A stretch of 11,037 nucleotides of DNA from Smithella sp. (GTDB taxonomy: Bacteria > Desulfobacterota > Syntrophia > Syntrophales > Smithellaceae). Shown one piece after another: positions 1-5,486 of this stretch. The position numbers and the translations under genes are program-made. The stretch lies in NCBI GenBank assembly GCA_012797505.1, contig JAAZOZ010000137.1, positions 1 to 11,037 of the forward strand, in the 5' to 3' direction. The first letter of the stretch is position 1; each line of letters opens with the position of its first letter. The notes beneath the pieces were generated by a model, which was not told the DNA's origin, made no database searches, and worked only from the letters and a program-made list of their open reading frames with translations.

Positions 1-7
1 AAAGATG

Positions 8-15
8 TCAGTGTG
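8..15. repeat. Left copy of the 8-bp direct repeat TCAGTGTG
   Basis: TCAGTGTG here is identical to 134-141, immediately outside the inverted-repeat ends of the palindromic element. The T of the right copy is shared with the terminal repeat, so the true duplication could be 7 bp (CAGTGTG). This is consistent with a target-site duplication. Confidence 0.55.
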
Positions 16-134
16 AGAGCTTTGAAAAATGTCATTTCGAGGAGCGTGAGCGACGAGAAATCTTAAAGACGGCCGTTTGTTCAAGATTTCTCCCTTCGGT
101 CGAAATGACAAAAATGGCCGTTATTCAAAGCTCT
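16..134. mobile_element. MITE-like palindromic element with terminal inverted repeats and putative target duplication
   Basis: This stretch is non-coding and strongly self-complementary. The ends AGAGCTTTGAA (16-26) and TTCAAAGCTCT (124-134) are perfect 11-bp inverted repeats. Further in, TGTCATTTCGA (30-40) pairs with TCGAAATGACA (100-110), and GAGAAATCTT (55-64) pairs with AAGATTTCTC (83-92). The arms differ by a short insertion in the right arm. The centre holds the small palindrome ACGGCCGT (69-76), and its GGCCGTT recurs at 117-123. The element is bracketed by TCAGTGTG at 8-15 and at 134-141, so a 7-8 bp target duplication is likely. It encodes no protein, so it would need a transposase supplied from elsewhere, or it may be a REP-like dispersed palindrome. 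No second copy is visible in this window. The symmetry is seen directly; mobility is inferred. Confidence 0.7.
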
Positions 135-150
135 CAGTGTGCCTTTGAAT
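123..150. promoter_or_regulatory. Perfect 8-bp dyad ATTCAAAG-N12-CTTTGAAT upstream of the methyltransferase
   Basis: ATTCAAAG (123-130) and CTTTGAAT (143-150) are perfect inverted repeats separated by 12 bases. The left half lies in the terminus of the palindromic element and the right half lies in flanking DNA, about 50 bp before the methyltransferase start. It could be an operator, a hairpin in the transcript, or the trace of a second, degenerate element end. No convincing -35/-10 pair is visible between 142 and 187. The dyad is seen directly; any role is inferred. Confidence 0.35.
134..141. repeat. Right copy of the 8-bp direct repeat TCAGTGTG
   Basis: This is the second copy of the repeat at 8-15 and abuts the right terminus of the palindromic element. 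See the element entry for how the boundary is ambiguous by one base. Confidence 0.55.
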
Positions 151-187
151 ACCGCACGCCATAACAGGTTCGCCGCCTTGCCTCCTG

Positions 188-194
188 AAGGAGA
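188..194 (+). promoter_or_regulatory. Ribosome binding site of the methyltransferase gene
   Basis: AAGGAGA lies 5 bases before the ATG at 200 and 8 bases before a second in-frame ATG at 203, so either may be used. CTCC (182-185) can pair with GGAG (190-193) across a TGAA loop, which would weakly mask this site. Confidence 0.7.
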
Positions 195-199
195 CAACC

Positions 200-1057
200 A
201 TGATGGCAGACCGAGAATCCAGTCTCACCGCTCTGGTAACCACATACATCCGGGCTGCGCATCAGTTATTCGACGCTCAACCCCTCATTCTTGACGATCC
301 CGTTGCCCTATCTCTTTTGGGAGCGGATGCCGCAATACAAATCAGGCAGGCGGTAGAACGTCATCAGACGCCAGAAGGACGGGTATTGCGAGCGCACGTT
401 GTTCTGCGCTCACGCTTTACGGAAGACCGGCTCGCCGCAGCGGTGTTTCGCGGAATCAAGCAGTATGTCATCCTGGGGGCGGGATTCGATACCTTTGCGT
501 TCAGGCAGCCGCAATGGGCGAAAAAACTGAAAATTTTCGAAGTTGACCACCCTGGAACACAGGCGATGAAGCGTTCCAAACTGGCGGCTGCGGGAATCGT
601 GCTGCCGGAAAATCTTGTTTTTGCCGACGTCGATTTTGAAAAGGAATCCCTCCATGACGGACTTTGCCGGCACCGCGTGTCGAATGCCGAGCTGACTTTC
701 TTTTCGTGGTTGGGCGTGACGATGTATCTCAAAGAAGACGCCATTGATGCTGTGCTGAAAACGGTCGCGGCGTTTCCGGAATCCAGCGAGATTGTGCTGA
801 CTTTTATCCAGCCGCCGACGTCCCTGTCGGATGCGGAAAAGAAGTCCTATGCACGACTTGTTGAGAGCGTAGCAAGTGCGGGCGAGCCTTTCGTGAGTTA
901 TTTCGAGCCTGACGCACTGGAAGCAAAACTGCGAAACCTGTGTTTTTCGAAAATGGTTTTTCTCTCGCCGGCCGATGCGCAGGCCGGATACTTTCAGCAG
1001 CGCCCGAACGATCTGCCGGCGCCGGCGGTCACCAACATTGTCGCTGCCATACGATAA
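200..1057 (+). CDS. Class I SAM-dependent methyltransferase, LCM/TIGR00027 type
   Basis: This 285-residue protein is predicted to transfer a methyl group from S-adenosylmethionine; the acceptor is unknown. It has the layout of the LCM (leucine carboxyl methyltransferase-like, TIGR00027) family. The SAM-binding motif I is YVILGAGFDTFAFR (about 89-102). The acidic motif II is FEVDHPGTQ (113-121), where E114 and D116 are candidates for the SAM ribose contact. An ADVDF segment (142-146) and the post-motif SWLGVTMYL (169-177) follow. Length matches the family (about 260-300 residues). There is no signal peptide or membrane segment, so it should be cytosolic. Family members occur in secondary metabolism and as orphan genes, and here no biosynthetic neighbour is visible. 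The gene stands alone on its strand, just after the palindromic element, and converges on feoB with 7 bp between stops. Family assignment is secure; substrate is not known. Confidence 0.88.
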   Translation: MMADRESSLTALVTTYIRAAHQLFDAQPLILDDPVALSLLGADAAIQIRQAVERHQTPEGRVLRAHVVLRSRFTEDRLAAAVFRGIKQYVILGAGFDTFAFRQPQWAKKLKIFEVDHPGTQAMKRSKLAAAGIVLPENLVFADVDFEKESLHDGLCRHRVSNAELTFFSWLGVTMYLKEDAIDAVLKTVAAFPESSEIVLTFIQPPTSLSDAEKKSYARLVESVASAGEPFVSYFEPDALEAKLRNLCFSKMVFLSPADAQAGYFQQRPNDLPAPAVTNIVAAIR

Positions 1058-1064
1058 TCCTGAA

Positions 1065-3302
1065 TTACAGGCCGATCCACCGGATAAAATGATAGGCCGC
1101 CATTCCGCCCAGGTAGGAGACGATCAGGGTCATTGCGATCGTGGAGTAAAACCACTTGTTGCTGTTCATTTCCTTGCGCAGGGCGGCGATCGTTGCGACG
1201 CAGGGGATAAAGAGCATCATTACGACCAGAAACGCGGCCGCGGAGGCGCGGTCCATGATGGTCGGCAGAACGGCCGATAGCCCCCCCTCGCCCACGGAAT
1301 ACAGCACGCCCAGCGTGGCGACCACGGTTTCCTTGGCGACGAGTCCGGTGAGCAGCGCGGTGATCATCTTCCAGTCCAGCCCCAGCGGCCCGCCCAGCGG
1401 TTCAATGACTTTTCCCAGGGCGGCCAGCCAGCTTTCCTCCACCGTTCCGGCGGGGAAATACGAAAGAATCCAGATCAGCACCGACATCCCCAGAATCACG
1501 GTGCCCGCCTTGCGCAGGAAGGAAAGGGTTCTCGACCAGACGACCATGCCGATGGTCCGGACATCCGGCGTGTGGTAAATGGGCAGCTCCATGATAAACG
1601 GGGCGTCCTGCTTCCAGATCGTGTTGTTGACCAGAATACCGGCGAGTCCCAGCACGGCGATGTTGAGGGCCAGGATCGTCCAAGAAACCAGGGCGGCGTG
1701 TTGACCGAAGATGGCGGCCGATATCAGCGTGAGCACCGCCAGCCTGGCGGTGCAGGGGACAAACGGGATGAGCAGCAGCGTGATCATGCGGGCTTTGCGC
1801 GTCTCGATGATCCGCGCGCCGAGCACGGCGGGAACATTGCAGCCGAAACCCAGGCACATGGGAATGAAGCTTTTTCCGTGCAGTCCCACCAGGTGCATGA
1901 TGCGGTCCATGACGAACGCGGCGCGCGCCATGTAGCCTACGTCTTCCAGAAACGCCATGATCGCGAAAAAGATCAGCAAAATGGGAAGAAAACTCAACAC
2001 GGAGCCCACGCCGCCGATCACACCGTCGATGAGAAGCCCCCCGGCCCAGCCGGGCCATTGGGCGAGCGACGGTTCGAAAGACTGGGCAAGGGATTGGATG
2101 CCGTTGTTCATGGCGTTTTGCAGCGGCACGCCGAGGGAGTAGGTCAGAAAAAAGACGGTTGCCATGATGGCCAGCAGGACCGGGATGCCGAAAACCGGGC
2201 GGGTCAGCACATGGTCGATGCGGTCGGTGAGCACCACCTGTCCCATTTTAAAGCGTGAGACCGCCGCGCGGGTCATTTTCTCAATCCAATCGTAACGCCC
2301 ATTGACGACGGCGTGAAGGGCGTCTTCATGCTCGCTGAGCAGTTTCTGAATGAACTCATGGCCGGCCGGTTGGATTTGTGTTGCCGCCATGGCCGTTACT
2401 TCCGGGTCGCCTTCCATCAATTTTACCGCCACCCATTCGGGCGTGTAGGGCTCCCGGATAAAAGGCCTGATGGCAGCCAGAATCTTTTGGTAAATTTCCT
2501 GATGGTCGGCGGAGACCTCGGGCAACTCGGGCCGAAAATCCTGAGGGCAGGAACCCAGGGCTGTCATCTCATCCACCAGCTCCTGAATCCCGCTGTTTCG
2601 TTTGGCTACCATGGGCACAACCGGGAGTCCCAGTGAATTTTGCAGCGCTTTGGCGTCAATCTGCGTGCCCTGATTGGATGCGACATCCAGCATGTTGATG
2701 GCCACCATCACGGGACGGTCCAGAAGCAGCACCTCGGAGAGAAGATACAGGCTTCGCTCCAGCGCCGCGGCGTTGAGCACCAGCACGACGAGGTCGGGCT
2801 TCTCCCGGATGATATAATCGCGCGTGACCCGTTCTTCCTCGGAAAAAGAGGTCAGGCTGTAGGTGCCCGGCAGATCGACGATCCGGATTAAAACGTTGTT
2901 GGCGCGGTGGATGCCTTCTTTTTTTTCGACCGTTTTCCCGGGCCAGTTGCCGACATGCTGGGAAAGTCCGGTCAGAATGTTAAAGATCGTGGATTTGCCG
3001 ACGTTGGGCTGGCCGACCAGGGCGACGGAAATTTCTTTTTCGATCGGGGGGAGGCAGGCATCATCGGCGGGATCGATTTTGCGCGTCATGATCTTTGACG
3101 CTTCGCCCCGTCCCAAAGCAATCCGGGTGGATCCAACGGAGAGGACGACCATACCGCCGCTGACCTGCGCGATGCGGAACCGGGCGCCGGTGACGATGCC
3201 CATGCCGGCCAGGCGGCTGGTCAGCGCCGAGCCGCCGTCCATTGAAGCAATGACGCCTTCATCGCCTTCCCGCAAATCAGCAATGACCGTCAGACTGCTC
3301 AT
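1065..3302 (-). CDS. feoB: FeoA-FeoB fusion, ferrous iron transporter
   Basis: This inner-membrane Fe(II) uptake protein has 745 residues. Residues 1-75 form a FeoA-type SH3-like domain (LREGDEGVI near the start, then ALTSRLAGMGI). It is fused to a G domain with G1 GQPNVGKST (97-105), the G2 threonine T124 in GNWPGKT, G3 DLPG (143-146) and G4 NMLD (203-206). The membrane part has two Gate-type segments. Its signature pieces are EDVGYMARAAFVMDR (453-467), GFGCNVPA with C488 (485-492), PCTAR with C517 (516-520), LVAKETV (654-660) and PCVATIAALRKE (700-711). Length fits the fused form. No feoC is adjacent. A good Shine-Dalgarno site (AAGGAAGG, 3309-3316 on the complement) supports the start. The start overlaps the DUF2156 stop as ATGA (3299-3302), so translation is probably coupled. 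No Fur box was recognised. Function is established for the family; the role of the fused FeoA domain as a modulator is inferred. Confidence 0.97.
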   Translation of the reverse strand: MSSLTVIADLREGDEGVIASMDGGSALTSRLAGMGIVTGARFRIAQVSGGMVVLSVGSTRIALGRGEASKIMTRKIDPADDACLPPIEKEISVALVGQPNVGKSTIFNILTGLSQHVGNWPGKTVEKKEGIHRANNVLIRIVDLPGTYSLTSFSEEERVTRDYIIREKPDLVVLVLNAAALERSLYLLSEVLLLDRPVMVAINMLDVASNQGTQIDAKALQNSLGLPVVPMVAKRNSGIQELVDEMTALGSCPQDFRPELPEVSADHQEIYQKILAAIRPFIREPYTPEWVAVKLMEGDPEVTAMAATQIQPAGHEFIQKLLSEHEDALHAVVNGRYDWIEKMTRAAVSRFKMGQVVLTDRIDHVLTRPVFGIPVLLAIMATVFFLTYSLGVPLQNAMNNGIQSLAQSFEPSLAQWPGWAGGLLIDGVIGGVGSVLSFLPILLIFFAIMAFLEDVGYMARAAFVMDRIMHLVGLHGKSFIPMCLGFGCNVPAVLGARIIETRKARMITLLLIPFVPCTARLAVLTLISAAIFGQHAALVSWTILALNIAVLGLAGILVNNTIWKQDAPFIMELPIYHTPDVRTIGMVVWSRTLSFLRKAGTVILGMSVLIWILSYFPAGTVEESWLAALGKVIEPLGGPLGLDWKMITALLTGLVAKETVVATLGVLYSVGEGGLSAVLPTIMDRASAAAFLVVMMLFIPCVATIAALRKEMNSNKWFYSTIAMTLIVSYLGGMAAYHFIRWIGL

Positions 3303-4168
3303 GGGATGCCTTCCTTGAGGCTTATGCGATATTTTTTTAAAATCCGTTCCGGGCCGTACGACGCTTTCGTTTTCCGCAGGTTTTTATTGCCCATGTCCTC
3401 TTCCAGATTCAGGTATTGATAGCGGGACTGCAATTGGATGGCCGAATCATTGAACATGAACTCATAAATGCCGTGATAGTATTTGGAGGCTTTGGCAAAG
3501 TGCAGGCAAAACGTGTCGCTGTTCAAAGCCTCTCCGATGATAAAGCCGGCCGGTTGTTTTTCTATGTAATACAGGGTTCCCCAAAGCGCAAGCGAGGAGA
3601 AATTTTGCAGAGCCTCTTCGCATACCGCAAAATCGGTTTTGCCCTCGGCGAACCGGGATTCATCCTGCCAGCGCCGCAGGACCGTCAGGGCGTCCTGAAA
3701 ATTGTCCCGACCCAGCGGTTGACCCTCCGGACGGTACGCGCCAAAGAACTGATTCAGATGGTTGCGGTGGCGGGTGTAGGGCTTGCCGGCAAAGGACGCC
3801 AGGTTTGCCGTCCGGTAGAGATAATCCGATTCGCTCTCGTCGAAGGTTGCACGGAATTCATTTTCGGGGAAAAAAGGCAGCCATTCCTCAGGGATCGGAA
3901 AGAAAAAGTTGCGTCCGTTCAGCAGCTCCTTCAGCGTATCCAGACAGCAGACGCGGAGATCGGCAAGCGGCATAATGTAGTTTTGTCCCTGCCGGTTGTA
4001 AGCGGAAATGAAAACGCCGCATTCTTTTTTCAGGATTTCATAATGACTGACCTTGCGGAACAGATAAACATTGGCGAACGTGTAGTCCGAAATATTCAAA
4101 TGCATCTGATGAAACTGCTCCGCCAGAAATGGCCGGTGCGCCAGATCGATGGTTTCAGTGATGTCCAT
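3299..4168 (-). CDS. DUF2156 (phosphatidylglycerol lysyltransferase C-domain-like) protein
   Basis: This is a soluble 289-residue protein of the DUF2156/COG4866 group, related in fold (tandem GNAT-like domains) to the catalytic part of MprF-type aminoacyl-phospholipid synthases. Hallmarks are an N-terminal SDYTFANVYLFR (27-38), the central SDYLYRTANLASFAGKPY (114-131) followed by RHRNHLNQF, and the C-terminal NLEEDMGNKNLRKTK (254-268) with YGPERILKKY (271-280). There are no transmembrane helices, unlike MprF, so it is not a full lipid flippase-synthase. The real substrate of this soluble group is not established; aminoacyl or acyl transfer is only an inference. It lies 36 bp after the peptidase gene and overlaps feoB by 4 bases, so it is in the same operon. 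The ATG at 4168 lacks a clear Shine-Dalgarno site, but the N-terminus fits the family. Confidence 0.85.
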   Translation of the reverse strand: MDITETIDLAHRPFLAEQFHQMHLNISDYTFANVYLFRKVSHYEILKKECGVFISAYNRQGQNYIMPLADLRVCCLDTLKELLNGRNFFFPIPEEWLPFFPENEFRATFDESESDYLYRTANLASFAGKPYTRHRNHLNQFFGAYRPEGQPLGRDNFQDALTVLRRWQDESRFAEGKTDFAVCEEALQNFSSLALWGTLYYIEKQPAGFIIGEALNSDTFCLHFAKASKYYHGIYEFMFNDSAIQLQSRYQYLNLEEDMGNKNLRKTKASYGPERILKKYRISLKEGIP

Positions 4169-4204
4169 AGAATAAAATGGTTTAAGCCCTTTCCGATTCT
4201 TTGC

Positions 4205-4891
4205 TCAAAGATCAAAATGCTGCTGATGTTCACGGAGCCAAAGCCTTCGGTTTCGATAATCGGGAATTACTTCTAGCACTAAGTTCCAGAATTTTGAAGA
4301 ATGATTTTTCTCCCGGATATGCATCATTTCATGAACAACCACATAATCCACTATTTGCGGCGGCGCCATGATCAGGCGAAAAGCGAAGGACAAATGATTT
4401 TTTTCAGAGCAGGATCCCCACCGCTTTTCGGCGGCGGTAATCCGAATGCCGCCGCAGGTGAGGCCGAGCAGGCGGCTGTAGAAATCCACCCGCCGGGTGA
4501 GGTAGGTCCGTGCCTGTTTCCGGTACCAGGCCGTCAGGTAATATTTTCTCATTTGCCGGTTCGGGGGGCAGTTCAGAAAAAAGCGGTTGTTCCGGAATAC
4601 AATCCCTGGATTTTCCAGCGGGTCAAAAAAGGCTTCCAGGGGACAGGCTTCGCCCAGATGATAAAAAATTTCTCCTGTTTCATAGGCTTTCTTCGGATGC
4701 GAGGCCTGCAGCGCTGCCTGCCGGCGCAGGGATTTTTCAATCCAGGCTTGTTTTTCTTCGACAAAGCGCTGAATCTCCGCGGCCGGCATATGAACCGGCG
4801 CCTGAACCGTGATTTCCGAACGATTGCCGATTTGCAGCGAGACGGTTTTTTTTCTTTTTCTGCTTCGTATCAACGAATATTGAATATCCAT
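4205..4891 (-). CDS. YgjP-type zinc-dependent metallopeptidase (DUF45, SprT-like)
   Basis: This predicted cytosolic zinc metallopeptidase (228 residues from the chosen start) belongs to the YgjP/DUF45 (COG1451) family. The N-terminal part has the family pattern of SRKRKKTVSLQI (about 10-21) and VQAPVHMP (29-36). The catalytic half has RWGSCS (158-163), the zinc motif HEMMH (187-191, with E188 as catalytic base) and a third ligand H197 in KNHSSKFW. The open frame extends to 5062, but the extra 57 residues are basic, low in family character and cross the GC-rich gap, so I start at the ATG at 4891. A GTG at 4918 is possible. No start here has a clear Shine-Dalgarno site. It appears to be the first gene of the operon with DUF2156 and feoB. 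Physiological substrates are unknown for the family. Confidence 0.88.
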   Translation of the reverse strand: MDIQYSLIRSRKRKKTVSLQIGNRSEITVQAPVHMPAAEIQRFVEEKQAWIEKSLRRQAALQASHPKKAYETGEIFYHLGEACPLEAFFDPLENPGIVFRNNRFFLNCPPNRQMRKYYLTAWYRKQARTYLTRRVDFYSRLLGLTCGGIRITAAEKRWGSCSEKNHLSFAFRLIMAPPQIVDYVVVHEMMHIREKNHSSKFWNLVLEVIPDYRNRRLWLREHQQHFDL

Positions 4892-5111
4892 GGCTTTTAT
4901 GCGGAAAAGCGTTAACACATTCAGAAGGGAAAAGCGAGGCTGGAAGTGCGGGTTAGCGGTTTTGCCGCGCGCAGGGTCGTCGCGGCTGTTCCCTTCCCGT
5001 AAGCGGCCCGAAAGGAACAAACGGGAGGCGCGGCGCAGCCGGCGGGCAAAGATGCTTTTCATTCATCGGCGATTGTGATAGGCAATCGTCAAAAATCTTG
5101 GAAGTGAAAAA
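4892..5111. other. Divergent intergenic region between the YgjP-type gene and the cupin gene
   Basis: These 220 bases must contain the starts of transcription for the feoB operon (leftward) and the cupin gene (rightward). The middle (about 4960-5050) is GC-rich and the flanks are AT-richer. Short frames here look non-coding: they are arginine-rich and match no family I recognise. A small dyad CGATTG (5070-5075)/CAATCG (5083-5088) with a 7-base loop lies 24 bp before the cupin start. I could not identify a convincing -35/-10 pair or a Fur box. Confidence 0.5.
5100..5104 (+). promoter_or_regulatory. Ribosome binding site of the cupin gene
   Basis: GGAAG lies 7 bases before the ATG at 5112 and supports this start. 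The family N-terminus (RPWGYY) begins at residue 7 from that ATG. Confidence 0.6.
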
Positions 5112-5456
5112 ATGGAAGAGAAAAATCTTCGTCCCTGGGGTTACTATCAAATCCTGTCCGATGCCGCGGATCACAAGGTCAAAAGAATTCTGGTCGTGCC
5201 GGGCGGCACCCTGAGCCTGCAGCGCCACACCAAGCGGGCGGAGCACTGGTACGCGGTTTCGGGCAGCGGCGACGCCACAATTGACGGCGAGGTTTGTCTC
5301 CTTTCCGCCGGCAGCGCCGTGGATATTCCAAAAGGGGCGACGCACCGCCTGGAAAACACCGGCAGCGAAGACCTGGTGATCATCGAAGTGCAGACCGGGA
5401 CTTATTTCGGCGAGGATGATATCGAGAGGCTGGAAGACAAGTACGGCAGGGCGTGA
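5112..5456 (+). CDS. Mannose-6-phosphate isomerase type II-like cupin, single domain
   Basis: This 114-residue single-domain cupin corresponds to the C-terminal isomerase part of bifunctional mannose-1-phosphate guanylyltransferase/phosphomannose isomerase. It has RPWGYYQIL (7-15), the metal-binding core SLQRHTKRAEHWYAVSG (35-51; Q37, H39, E44 and H45 as candidate ligands), IPKGATHRL with H78 (72-80), and the family-type C-terminus EDDIERLEDKYGR (101-113). The nucleotidyltransferase domain is absent and no fragment of it is visible upstream, so this is a standalone form rather than a recent truncation. The likely role is interconversion of fructose-6-phosphate and mannose-6-phosphate for GDP-mannose or surface sugar synthesis, but a regulatory or other sugar-isomerising cupin is possible. 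No sugar gene is adjacent. It converges on the ygiQ operon with 13 bp between stops. Confidence 0.85.
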   Translation: MEEKNLRPWGYYQILSDAADHKVKRILVVPGGTLSLQRHTKRAEHWYAVSGSGDATIDGEVCLLSAGSAVDIPKGATHRLENTGSEDLVIIEVQTGTYFGEDDIERLEDKYGRA

Positions 5457-5486
5457 AGAAGCGGAAGGACTACTTCTTTTTCACGC
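5451..5486. terminator. Hairpin spanning the convergent stops of the cupin gene and ygiQ
   Basis: GCGTGAA (5451-5457) pairs with TTCACGC (5480-5486), and GAAG (5458-5461) pairs with CTTC (5473-5476). This gives an 11-bp stem with a 3-base bulge and an 11-base loop. It covers both stop codons and could act on transcripts from either side. No clean T-tract follows on either strand, so it is a weak candidate for an intrinsic terminator. Confidence 0.3.

Noticed and set aside
1055..1090. Terminator between the methyltransferase gene and feoB
   Set aside because: Only a 4-bp stem (CCTG/CAGG around 1059-1071) is visible and no T-tract follows, so I do not call it.
1402..2258. Open frames on both strands inside feoB (minus 1402-2058 and plus 1572-2258)
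   Set aside because: Both are frame shadows of the FeoB membrane domain. They have arginine- and histidine-rich translations with no domain signal.
4892..5062. 57-residue N-terminal extension of the YgjP-type peptidase
   Set aside because: It does not resemble the family N-terminus, crosses the intergenic gap and is very basic. The ATG at 4891 places the known family start correctly.
4890..5078. 62-codon plus-strand open frame in the gap before the cupin gene
   Set aside because: The translation is arginine- and lysine-rich, with no ribosome binding site and no recognisable family.
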